Notes under the pieces: model-generated
The model's database searches: none
What the model was told of the DNA's origin: nothing
The model's input: the letters and a program-made list of their open reading frames with translations, nothing else
NCBI RefSeq assembly: GCF_001431705.1
Contig: NZ_LJWX01000001.1
Coordinates: forward strand, 744,001 to 808,000
Source: Ferrovum sp. JA12
Lineage (GTDB): Bacteria > Pseudomonadota > Gammaproteobacteria > Burkholderiales > Ferrovaceae
Direction of reading: 5' to 3'
Length of the DNA stretch: 64,000 bases
Translations under genes and position numbers: made by a program
Shown: positions 1 through 8,063 of the stretch, piece by piece
Layout: each line of letters opens with the position of its first letter
Position numbering within the stretch: the first letter of the stretch is position 1

Positions 1-834
1 GGCTTTGGCGCGGGAGCGGCAATCACGGTTATTCCCATTGCTAATATGATTCAACGTTCAGGCTATGAACATACCTTTCAGTTTTTTGGTATTGCCCAAG
101 GCGTAGTGATTTTTGTATTGGCTTTATTACTTGTTCGCCCCCGGCCACCACAGGGCACAGTGGCTTCTCGGAGAGTGGCTTCGGTGAAGCAAGACTTTAC
201 TACTTCAGAGATGATTAAAACCCCTGTTTTCTGGGTGATCTATGCTTTGTTTGTTGCCGTTGCGGCAGGGGGGTTGATGGCCACTGCACAAATGAAACCT
301 ATTGCCGCAGATTATGGTATCGCTAAGCTACCCATTTCTACGCTCTTTGGTGGCACCTTACCCTTATTAACGGTGGTCTTATCCTTGGATAGTTTGTGTA
401 ATGGATTTACGCGACCTATTACGGGCTTTATTTCTGATTTCATCGGTCGAGAAAATACCATGTTCGTGGTCTTTGTGGGGGAGGGCCTCGCTTTGTTAGG
501 ACTCCTGAACTTTGGCCATGAACCTGTGATGTTTATGATATTTGCGCCAATGGTATTTTTATTCTGGGGCGAGATTTTCTCCATCTTTCCAGCAACCTGC
601 GCTGATACTTTCGGCATACAAAACGCGGCGGGGAATGCTGGCGCACTCTATACAGCTAAAGGTACCGCCGCACTGATTGTCCCCATTGCCTCCCTTCTCT
701 CCCAAGGCGGCAATTGGAATCGGGTTTTTCTGGTCTCAGCCATCATAGCCATAGGCGCAGGATTTGCCGCTAAATTTATTCTAGCGCCTATGCGAAGCCA
801 CTTTATTGATCAAACAAATCAACACCAAGACTAG
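1..834 (+). CDS. OFA-family MFS oxalate/formate antiporter, C-terminal part
   Basis: Major facilitator superfamily transporter of the inner membrane. The reading frame is open from base 1, so the gene starts before the window and only about 277 C-terminal residues are present. They form about seven hydrophobic segments with the MFS-type loop GFISDFIGRENTM after a TRP, and the stretch around FSIFPATCADTFG, which resembles the OFA (oxalate/formate antiporter, OxlT-like) subgroup. The downstream oxalyl-CoA decarboxylase and formyltransferase-like genes support an oxalate/formate exchange role: oxalate in, formate or another product out. Substrate is inferred from family and context. An IS6 relic follows 11 bases after the stop, so any operon link to the downstream genes has been interrupted. 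Confidence 0.8.
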   Translation, partial: GFGAGAAITVIPIANMIQRSGYEHTFQFFGIAQGVVIFVLALLLVRPRPPQGTVASRRVASVKQDFTTSEMIKTPVFWVIYALFVAVAAGGLMATAQMKPIAADYGIAKLPISTLFGGTLPLLTVVLSLDSLCNGFTRPITGFISDFIGRENTMFVVFVGEGLALLGLLNFGHEPVMFMIFAPMVFLFWGEIFSIFPATCADTFGIQNAAGNAGALYTAKGTAALIVPIASLLSQGGNWNRVFLVSAIIAIGAGFAAKFILAPMRSHFIDQTNQHQD

Positions 835-844
835 TGGGTTTGAG

Positions 845-1400
845 GGTATTGTCAAAGTTAACTGATTTTGGACAAAATAGACTTCTTACGGATCTCCTCA
901 GGCTGCTTCCAGTGCATAAACATCACGCCAATCTGCAAAACGCCACTCCCATCGCCTCCCTGTAATGCACTGTTTTAGCCGATGCAGGCTAGAGTGAAAA
1001 GGATTGCTCATGACAGGAAATGTGGGCAGAATGCGCTGTGCCTCAGCAGGGGACTTGAAACGACGACTTCGACATTTACCTTCTCGTGTTGGCTGATGAG
1101 AATTTGCAACCCAGTTGGAGGTGCACTTATTCCGAATACGCGCAACACTTGGCAGCACTTCCACATTGGTTACTGTATAGCCCACCAGTTTATCGGTTAC
1201 GATGCATCGGGGGGTACTTTCTTCTTCCCCGCAAGCTGTTTTCGGAAAAACGTGAGAGCGACTGCCTTGTTTCGCCATGTCTGCACCACAAGGTCGATGA
1301 CTTCTCCCTCTTGGTCAACGGCTCGTCAGAGGTATTGCAGTTGATCACCAATACGAAGAGAGACTTCATCTTTGATCTTATCTCGGTACTGAGCACTCAT
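845..1400 (-). pseudogene. IS6-family transposase relic, copy 1
   Basis: Decayed insertion sequence. Read on the minus strand, two frames together give an IS6 (IS26/IS240-type) DDE transposase lacking its N-terminal DNA-binding part: a piece near 1280-1390 containing YLWRAVDQEGEVIDLVVQ, and a piece at 901-1278 containing NSHQPTREGK and RFKSPAEAQRILPTF. At least one frameshift separates them. The element end at 845 begins ggtattgtcaa, as in the copies at 5039 and 5426. It sits between the antiporter and the formyltransferase-like gene. Confidence 0.8.
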
Positions 1401-1512
1401 TGATTTCTATTGATTATTTTTTGTGTAATTGATTTGTGTCAATGACCCTGGAGCCTCTTCAATTTACTCTCATTTTATTATCCTTACATATCAGTCAATG
1501 ACAGGAGGCGTG

Positions 1513-2445
1513 ATGAGAGTCGTCATCATAGGGCAACAAGACTTTGGCAAGGGTGTTCTCGACGCTTTTTTAGGACGTGGTGATGAGGTGTTAGGGGTAT
1601 TTTGCGCGCCAGAGAAGGAAGGAACAAAGGCCGATTCCCTCCGTCTTGCTGCACAGAATAATAGTATTCCTGTATATCAGTTTGCTTCACTCAAAAGTGA
1701 AGAAGCTACCATGACTATGCGTCGTTTATACCCTGACCTAGGTATCATGGCCTATGTTGTGCAATTCGCTCCTCCTGATTTTGTGTCAATTCCTCAGTAC
1801 GGTACCATTCAATATCATCCCTCCTTATTACCTAAGCATCGTGGACCGAGCTCCATTAATTGGGCAATTATTAATGGGGATAAGGAAACGGGTTTCACTA
1901 TTTTTAGACCTACCGACGGCTTAGATGAGGGGCCGATTATTCTTCAACAACATGTGGCTATCGGTGATCATGATACGGTGGGCAGTCTTTATTTTAATGC
2001 CCTATTCCCACTTGGAGTGGCTGCCATGGTGGAGGCCGCTGATCTGATCTTTGAGGGGAGGCATAAAGAAGTTATACAAGATGAGGGTGAAGCAAGTTAT
2101 GAGGGCTGGTGTCGAACTATGGAGGCCAGGATTAATTGGTATAGTCATGTGGATTACTTATACAACTTAATTCGCGGCTGCAATCCTGCCCCGGGTGCCT
2201 GGACGCTCTTGGGAGATAAAAAAATTCAGTTGTTTGATGTTAAAAAACAGGTTTTTAGAACCTTTGGTGCTGTGCATGGCCGAATCGGTGAGATAACAGA
2301 GGTCGGCCCTGTGAGTTTTAAAATTACAGCACAGGGAGGATACATTGAAGTGTTTAAACTCAAGCATGAGGAGGGTAAAAAAATAACGGCTAATGAATTC
2401 ATCAAGACTTATGCCATTCAAGAGGGTATGGTCATGAATTCTTGA
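1513..2445 (+). CDS. Formyltransferase-fold protein of the oxalate module
   Basis: A 310-residue protein with the two-domain fold of methionyl-tRNA formyltransferase and 10-formyl-THF hydrolase. The stretch YHPSLLPKHRG followed by INWAIINGD and DGLDEGPI matches the catalytic region of the hydrolase domain of 10-formyltetrahydrofolate dehydrogenase (ALDH1L1) better than Fmt, because the usual Asn before the catalytic His is replaced (QYH) while His and Asp remain. The start at 1513 is set by the ribosome site aggaggcg. The gene lies 116 bases before oxalyl-CoA decarboxylase, so it may handle the formyl group released from oxalate, using folate as acceptor or donor. That role is inference. Alternatives are a formyl-THF deformylase or a sugar-nucleotide formyltransferase. 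The true housekeeping fmt is not in the window. Confidence 0.75.
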   Translation: MRVVIIGQQDFGKGVLDAFLGRGDEVLGVFCAPEKEGTKADSLRLAAQNNSIPVYQFASLKSEEATMTMRRLYPDLGIMAYVVQFAPPDFVSIPQYGTIQYHPSLLPKHRGPSSINWAIINGDKETGFTIFRPTDGLDEGPIILQQHVAIGDHDTVGSLYFNALFPLGVAAMVEAADLIFEGRHKEVIQDEGEASYEGWCRTMEARINWYSHVDYLYNLIRGCNPAPGAWTLLGDKKIQLFDVKKQVFRTFGAVHGRIGEITEVGPVSFKITAQGGYIEVFKLKHEEGKKITANEFIKTYAIQEGMVMNS

Positions 2446-2561
2446 TGAGAGTCAATGGCTATTATCAATAGGGTGAAAAATTGACTTTGGTCAATGAGGT
2501 TAAATGAAAAATACCGAATACTTAAAAAACTAATCACATATTTTTTTAAAATGCGTCGGTG

Positions 2562-4328
2562 ATGAAAATGATTCCTGAGGCGGTAGTAACTAATATTAAA
2601 GGGCAAGTGAGCGCTGACAATGATGAACTCATTGATGGTTTTCATTTGGTGATTCAAGCGCTTCAATTAAACGATATTCATACCATTTACGGCGTCCCAG
2701 GTATCCCCATTACTGATCTAGCGCGTCAAGCTCAAGCTCAAGGAATACGGGTCATCTCTTTTCGTCACGAACAACATGCTGGTAATGCCGCTGCCATTGC
2801 TGGATTTTTAAATGCTAAGCCTGGTGTATGTTTAACGGTATCTGCCCCGGGCTTTTTGAATGGCTTAACCGCTTTAGCCAATGCCACCACTAACTGTTTC
2901 CCAATGATTTTAATTTCTGGCTCCTCCGAGAGAGAGGTGGTGGATCTCGCCCAAGGAGATTATGAGGAAATGGATCAGCTCGCCATAGCTAAACCCTTGT
3001 GTAAAAGCGCCTTTCGTATTTTACATATCGAAGATGTCGGTGTGGGAATTGCGCGTGCCCTTCGAGCTGCCCTGTCGGGCCGCCCAGGAGGAGTTTATTT
3101 AGATTTACCCGGTAAGCTCCTTATCCAAACTATGGATAAGGAAGCGGCACGAAAATCACTCATTAAAGTGGTGGATCCAGCGCCCAAGCAAATACCAGAT
3201 CACACAGCTCTTGCGCGAGCTATACATTTATTACAATCCGCACAAAGACCTTTAATTGTATTAGGTAAAGGGGCTGCGTACGCGAGGTGTGATGAGGAGA
3301 TTAAACGGTTGATTGAAACCACGGGGATTCCTTATTTACCGATGTCTATGGCTAAGGGAATACTGCCTGATGATCATCCACAGTCAGCACAAGCTGCTCG
3401 TTCTTATGTGTTGCCTGAAGCTGATGTGGTGTTATTAATTGGTGCTAGACTGAATTGGTTACTCTCCCATGGCAAAGGCAAAACCTGGGGAGGGAGTTCG
3501 CTCAAGGAGTGGGGCGGGCAACGCTTTATTCAAATTGATATTGCCGCCACTGAAATGGATAGTAATGTGGCGATTGAAGCCCCTTTGGTGGGCGATATCG
3601 AATCCTGTGTCAAGGGATTATTGGCTCATATTGATACCAATTGGCCGACGCCTCCCACAGCATGGCTTAATGCGGTACAAGAGAAGAAAAATAAAAATAT
3701 ACAAAAAATGGCTGATACCTTAGCTAATAATCCAACGCCAATGACTTTTCATAGTGCATTGAGAGTGGTACGCGATATTGTTAAAGAGAATCCCCAGATA
3801 ATCCTTGTTAATGAGGGAGCCAATGCCTTAGATTTTACTCGCTCCATTGTGAATATGTACCAGCCAAGAAAACGCTTAGATGTGGGGACTTGGGGTGTCA
3901 TGGGTATTGGTATGGGTTTTTCTGTGGCCGCTGCCATTGAGACGGGGGAGCAGGTGATAGCGATAGAAGGAGATAGCGCCTTTGGATTTAGTGGGATGGA
4001 GGTGGAAACCATTTGTCGTTATCAATTGCCAATATGCGTGATTGTGTTAAATAATAATGGGGTATATCGCGGCACCGATGTGAATGCGGGTGGTGGCAGT
4101 GATGTGGCTCCTACGGTATTTGTCAAAGACGCTCGTTATGAGAAACTGATGGAGGCCTTTGGTGGAGTAGGCGCTTATGTTAAAACCCCAGAAGAGCTGA
4201 TGCAAGCTATTCAACGTGCCGTGACAAGCAAAGCTCCCACGCTTATCAACGCCATTATTGATGAAGCCGCAGGCACAGAAAGCGGTCGTATTGCAAACCT
4301 GAATCCTACCGCTAATTTAAAAACATAG
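2562..4328 (+). CDS. oxc: Oxalyl-CoA decarboxylase
   Basis: Thiamine-diphosphate enzyme converting oxalyl-CoA to formyl-CoA and CO2. The 588-residue length is close to known Oxc. The N-terminal PYR domain carries the catalytic glutamate in FRHEQHAG (about residue 70), the central domain binds ADP/CoA, and the C-terminal PP domain has [11 protein letters not shown] followed by NNNG, the ThDP/Mg motif. GTG at 2559, ATG at 2562 and ATG at 2568 are all possible starts; no strong ribosome site decides among them. Together with the antiporter and formyltransferase-like gene it forms an oxalate module. No formyl-CoA:oxalate CoA-transferase (frc) is visible here and it may lie upstream. Tail-to-tail with the Crp-type regulator, five bases apart. 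Confidence 0.9.
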   Translation: MKMIPEAVVTNIKGQVSADNDELIDGFHLVIQALQLNDIHTIYGVPGIPITDLARQAQAQGIRVISFRHEQHAGNAAAIAGFLNAKPGVCLTVSAPGFLNGLTALANATTNCFPMILISGSSEREVVDLAQGDYEEMDQLAIAKPLCKSAFRILHIEDVGVGIARALRAALSGRPGGVYLDLPGKLLIQTMDKEAARKSLIKVVDPAPKQIPDHTALARAIHLLQSAQRPLIVLGKGAAYARCDEEIKRLIETTGIPYLPMSMAKGILPDDHPQSAQAARSYVLPEADVVLLIGARLNWLLSHGKGKTWGGSSLKEWGGQRFIQIDIAATEMDSNVAIEAPLVGDIESCVKGLLAHIDTNWPTPPTAWLNAVQEKKNKNIQKMADTLANNPTPMTFHSALRVVRDIVKENPQIILVNEGANALDFTRSIVNMYQPRKRLDVGTWGVMGIGMGFSVAAAIETGEQVIAIEGDSAFGFSGMEVETICRYQLPICVIVLNNNGVYRGTDVNAGGGSDVAPTVFVKDARYEKLMEAFGGVGAYVKTPEELMQAIQRAVTSKAPTLINAIIDEAAGTESGRIANLNPTANLKT

Positions 4329-4333
4329 ACAGT

Positions 4334-4963
4334 TCATTCTTGGTGTAGCAAACGACTTAGCGTTTCCGGTGAAATATTGAGATGAAGGGCTAAATCCTTT
4401 TTAGGGATTAACGTAGCGAGTTCAGGATGTTTTCTTTGAAAACGTTTCATTCTGCCTGTGGCATCCAACAAATGTAGCGTAATAGTATGCGCCATAATCT
4501 CACTCATCAGGCGCATGACTTCATACTCAAAATCGTGTTTAAGCTGTGGGTGGCGACTCATCAACTCTGCCCATTGGGGCATTGGGCACTTGGCAACACG
4601 CACTTTAGTGACGGCTCGGATGCTGTAGGGGGCAGGGGTTTCTAGGCGCCAAGCGGCATAACTTGTTTCAATGTCTTTAGCGCCAGCAAAACGCAAGATC
4701 ATTTCTTTTCCTTCAGGATTTGCTACTACTCGTTTAAGGAGTCCCTCAAGAACAAAGTACTGTTCCATTTCAACAGAGCCTTGTGCTAATAAGAGGTCCT
4801 CTTTTTTAACTTCAGCGATGACCAACAACGATTCTAGTTCACCTAGCTCTTCATCGTTCAAACAATCTAAAACAGTATTTTGGCGCAATGCATTGCTTAA
4901 CATCAGACGCAAAGGATGTTGAATAAGAGGAATGTCTGTAATCGGAGTTGTGCTCTGAACCAT
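4334..4963 (-). CDS. Crp/Fnr-family transcriptional regulator
   Basis: A 209-residue regulator: an N-terminal cyclic-nucleotide-binding-type beta barrel (about residues 30-130, with YFVLEGLLKRV and FAGAKDIE), a dimer helix, and a short C-terminal HTH with KKDLALHLNISPETLSRLL. The protein stops two residues after the recognition helix, so the usual winged strands are missing. No Fnr-type cysteine cluster is present (the only cysteines are isolated), so it is not an obvious Fe-S oxygen sensor. The convergent position next to oxc suggests a regulator of the oxalate genes; the ligand cannot be told. Confidence 0.8.
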   Translation of the reverse strand: MVQSTTPITDIPLIQHPLRLMLSNALRQNTVLDCLNDEELGELESLLVIAEVKKEDLLLAQGSVEMEQYFVLEGLLKRVVANPEGKEMILRFAGAKDIETSYAAWRLETPAPYSIRAVTKVRVAKCPMPQWAELMSRHPQLKHDFEYEVMRLMSEIMAHTITLHLLDATGRMKRFQRKHPELATLIPKKDLALHLNISPETLSRLLHQE

Positions 4964-5038
4964 AGGCCCTTAAAAATGAATGTCAGTGATAAATCATAGA
5001 ATGAATAAGCTTATACTAACATAGCCATTGGTGTTGAC

Positions 5039-5335
5039 GGTATTGTCAAGTTAACTGATCTTGGACGAAATAGACTCCTCATCGGTCACCTCAGGCTGCT
5101 TCCAGTGCACAAATATCACGCCAATCTGCAAAACGCCGCCCCATCACCTCACGGTAATGCACTGTTTTCAGTAGATGCCGGCCAGGGCGAAAATGATTGT
5201 TAATGACAGAAAACGTGGAAAGAAACCACTGTGCCTCACCAGGGGACTTAAAACGACGTCTCCGTCGCTCCCGTTCTCGTGTTGGCTGATGAGAATTCTC
5301 AGCCCGCTGGTTATTGGCGTTATTTGACCCAGTGC
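5039..5335 (-). pseudogene. IS6-family transposase relic, copy 2
   Basis: Second copy of the IS6-type element, in the same orientation as copy 1 and closely matching it from the ggtattgtcaa end through the transposase C-terminus. On the minus strand it reads RAENSHQPTRERER, FKSPGEAQWFLSTF and RFADWRDICALEAA, the typical IS6 tail. Only about the last 90 residues remain. It follows the Crp-type regulator, so copies 1 and 2 bracket formyltransferase-oxc-regulator (1513-4963). Confidence 0.8.
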
Positions 5336-5425
5336 CGGAAAAATCTTGGATTGCGGCTTATGTGGGTTCCCAGTTCTATTGCGCCGATAGCGTCTAAAAT
5401 AGAAGGATTTCGGACAGGGCGAGCA

Positions 5426-5655
5426 GGTATTGTCATGTTAACCAGAATCTGATGCAAAGGTTGTCACGATTACAGACTGCTGCTCCCACCGTCATCGCTT
5501 TCCCCTTGACTCATCGGCTAATGCGTCTTGCTGTATTTCCGGTTTTACCTCCGCTACCGTGATGTTGAGAAGAGGATGTCTGAGTGAGGCGTGGTGGTCA
5601 ACGATGAAATCCTTCGTAGCTGGTGATACCTGGCATCTGGATGAGGTCTATTTGG
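5426..5655 (+). pseudogene. IS6-family transposase relic, N-terminal piece, copy 3
   Basis: Opposite in orientation to copies 1 and 2. It begins with an IS6-like end (ggtattgtcatgttaac at 5426). It reads RHRFP, then in shifted frames residues resembling RYRDVE and MSERGVVVNDE, then GDTWHLDEV, which is the N-terminal third of an IS6 transposase up to the first catalytic Asp. It is broken by frameshifts and truncated where an IS1202-like fragment begins. Confidence 0.6.
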
Positions 5656-5795
5656 ACTTCATTAATAAATCCAGCATCTGGACTTGTATCACTTCTGGTT
5701 GACTCATGGATTTATCTAACTTCAAAATAATAGCTACTGTTTTTAACAGCGTGAGTTTACCGACCAGGGGACATGTCTATTTGGGAGAAGCTGGA
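5656..5795. mobile_element. Fragment of the IS1202/ISNCY-like element, right end
   Basis: About 140 bases match the right end of the element at 39330-40790 (40650-40790): the first codons of the transposase including the segment around gactcat, the shared run cagcgtgagttta, and the terminal repeat core tctatttgggaga. Same orientation as the complete copy but much more diverged and AT-shifted, so it is an older relic truncating the IS6 piece before it. Confidence 0.75.
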
Positions 5796-5871
5796 TATGA
5801 CCATGTTGTGATAACAGCTTTGGAGAGGAATATATACGATTTTTTTTGGCTGTGATAGAATATTATTCTTT

Positions 5872-5948
5872 GCGCCCGTAGCTCAGTTGGATAGAGTACT
5901 TGGCTACGAACCAAGGGGTCGTGGGTTCGAATCCTGCCGGGCGCGCCA
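5872..5948 (+). tRNA. tRNA-Arg (anticodon ACG)
   Basis: Full cloverleaf: acceptor stem gcgcccg pairs with cgggcgc, D-arm gctcagttgg, anticodon loop ctacgaa (ACG, read as ICG after deamination), T-loop ggttcgaatcc, and an encoded CCA end. It decodes CGU/CGC/CGA. It stands just after the IS debris and before a strong terminator. Confidence 0.95.
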
Positions 5949-5966
5949 TATTTGGAAGTAAAACTA

Positions 5967-6002
5967 ACGGGTGAAATCAACATGATTTCATCCGTTTTTT
6001 TT
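5967..6002 (+). terminator. Rho-independent terminator of tRNA-Arg
   Basis: A 12-bp stem acgggtgaaatc / gatttcatccgt (one G-U wobble) with a five-base loop, followed by a run of eight T. It lies 18 bases after the tRNA end. Confidence 0.9.
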
Positions 6003-6137
6003 AGCCAGTTCTTTTTGTTACCTCTCTACTTGAGTCCACACACGGAAAACTTCGCTAAAGAAGATATATCATTATTGACAGTTAAACAGTAAGGTAGCAT
6101 AATATTAGCTAGCTAACAATTAATCTAGACTTCAATT

Positions 6138-6641
6138 ATGCTACTGTTAAAAGAGTTACCTACCAGTGAAAGTTTAAAAAAATTTACTGCGCGCTATCCT
6201 GATATTAATATTACAGCTATCGTGGATTTTCTTGTGCTACTCAGAGCCGGCTCAGATATTTCACAAGCGCTGGATAAACTCTTAGCAAAATATGGGTTAT
6301 TGCAGGGCAGATGGTGGATTTTAATTCTTCTTCTAAGACAACCTAATTTATGCTCCTCTCCCACTGATCTTGCAGAAAAAGCGGGAGTGACCAAAGCCAG
6401 CATGACAGGTTTTATTGATAGCCTACAGCGAGAGGGTTTTGTGACACGGGTAGAGGATCCTGAGGATCGACGAAAATATGTCATACAACTCACCACCCTG
6501 GGGTTACAAAAGTTAGACTCAACGGTACCTGATTACAACAAGAAAGTGCATGCACTCATGTCAACACTTACCCTAGAGGAGCGCCAAGATATGCTACAGA
6601 CCTTAAAAAAACTGGTTAACCATCTTGCGTTACTTGGTTAA
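6138..6641 (+). CDS. MarR-family transcriptional regulator
   Basis: A 167-residue winged-helix regulator. The HTH is around residues 75-105 (SPTDLAEKAGVTKASMTGFIDSLQREGFV) and the wing has EDPEDRRKYVIQLT, the typical MarR DxRxxxxxLT signature. It is the first gene of a five-gene run encoding a complete efflux system, so it most likely represses that operon and is relieved by a small aromatic or phenolic ligand. Ligand is inference from the family. Confidence 0.88.
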   Translation: MLLLKELPTSESLKKFTARYPDINITAIVDFLVLLRAGSDISQALDKLLAKYGLLQGRWWILILLLRQPNLCSSPTDLAEKAGVTKASMTGFIDSLQREGFVTRVEDPEDRRKYVIQLTTLGLQKLDSTVPDYNKKVHALMSTLTLEERQDMLQTLKKLVNHLALLG

Positions 6642-6653
6642 TTTTTGTGAGCC

Positions 6654-8063
6654 ATGCTAAGACTATCCCCATTACTCTTTAGTCTCACCCTATTACTCTT
6701 AACAGGGTGCGCGACCTATCAGCCGGTAACTCCCTCCTCAACAATCCTTCAGGTTGAGCAATTAACTCTTGGCAAGACACTCCAGCATCATGCGCAAATC
6801 GCTCCTCCTGAACAAACGTGGTGGACTCTATATCAAGACGAACAGCTTAATCAATTATTAAAGGAGGCGGGCCAAGGTAGCCAAATAGTTAACAGTATTC
6901 ATCACAGAATTGAGCTTGCTAGAGAAGTCACGAACCTGTATCAAAGCCAACGACTTCCAAATCTTAGCGTAGATGCCAGTGCTGACCGAGAGCGATTCAC
7001 GGCGTTACAATTTATTCCTCCACCTTGGGCGGGAAGCACTTATTGGAACAATAGTATATTTACAACGTTTTCCTATAATTTAGACTTATGGAAAAAACGT
7101 AAAAATCAGTGGTTAGCTTCAGTGGACGAGGCCAAGGCAGTAGCTCTTGACGGACAGGAGATGGTGATAGAGCTTCATAGCGCTATTATTAAACTCTATC
7201 TTGAGTTAACGGCCACCTATCAGTTAAAAGATTTGTCTGAGGAAGAACTTAAAGACACACAAGAACAAATTGCGATAGAAACCCAACGACAGCAAGTGGG
7301 GATGGGATCCACGGCAAAAGTTAACGACAATGAAGCCTCATTACCAATTATCAACAACACCATTTCCGCCCTTAATTTGCGTATTCAATTACTCAAAACA
7401 ACCCTTGCAGCACTGATTGGACAGGGGCCCGGAGCTTTGGACTCACTCAAACGACCCACATTGACATTGCATACTAATCTTGAACTTCCTTCGTCGTTAC
7501 CCCTGCACCTCATTGCCAACAGACCAGATGTAAGCGCCGCACTCTCTCGTCTTCATGAAATGCAAAAAAAAATACAAGTGGCTCAAGCCGCTTTTTATCC
7601 TGATGTGAATTTGTCTGCTTTTATTGGCTTTGAAGCCATTGGTTTTAGTCAATTATTAAGCCGCCAAGGTGCCATGGCGGGGGTAGGACCAGCCCTTTCT
7701 CTACCCCTATTTGATGGGGGACTTCGTCAAGGTCAATTGAATTTAGCTACCACTGAATTTGATTTAGCGGTGGATCAATATAATCAAAGAGTGCTAGATG
7801 CCTTAAAGGAAATCTCGAATAGTTTAGCTCAACTCAACAGTATGAACTTACAACAACAAGAACTAAAGAAAGCATTATACAAAAGACAACAATCACTTCT
7901 TTTTGCCAAAGAATCCTATCAAGCAGGATTAACCAGTTACCAATCCGTCTTAAGTAATAACCAGAACTACCTCACAGTAGCTAAGCGTATGGTGGAAATT
8001 GATCAAGCACGTTTAACCGCTTATGCGGAACTCATGAGAGCGTTGGGCGGAGGAAGTCAATGA
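6654..8063 (+). CDS. Outer-membrane efflux lipoprotein, NodT/OprM type
   Basis: A 469-residue TolC-like outer-membrane channel. A lipoprotein signal peptide ends at LLLLTGC (Cys about residue 19), so the N-terminus is acylated. Two OEP repeats follow, with the characteristic RPDVSAALSRLHEMQ and the alpha-barrel helices. Its stop overlaps the start of the FUSC pump gene (ATGA), showing tight translational coupling. It provides the exit duct for the AaeA/AaeB-type components downstream. Confidence 0.9.
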   Translation: MLRLSPLLFSLTLLLLTGCATYQPVTPSSTILQVEQLTLGKTLQHHAQIAPPEQTWWTLYQDEQLNQLLKEAGQGSQIVNSIHHRIELAREVTNLYQSQRLPNLSVDASADRERFTALQFIPPPWAGSTYWNNSIFTTFSYNLDLWKKRKNQWLASVDEAKAVALDGQEMVIELHSAIIKLYLELTATYQLKDLSEEELKDTQEQIAIETQRQQVGMGSTAKVNDNEASLPIINNTISALNLRIQLLKTTLAALIGQGPGALDSLKRPTLTLHTNLELPSSLPLHLIANRPDVSAALSRLHEMQKKIQVAQAAFYPDVNLSAFIGFEAIGFSQLLSRQGAMAGVGPALSLPLFDGGLRQGQLNLATTEFDLAVDQYNQRVLDALKEISNSLAQLNSMNLQQQELKKALYKRQQSLLFAKESYQAGLTSYQSVLSNNQNYLTVAKRMVEIDQARLTAYAELMRALGGGSQ

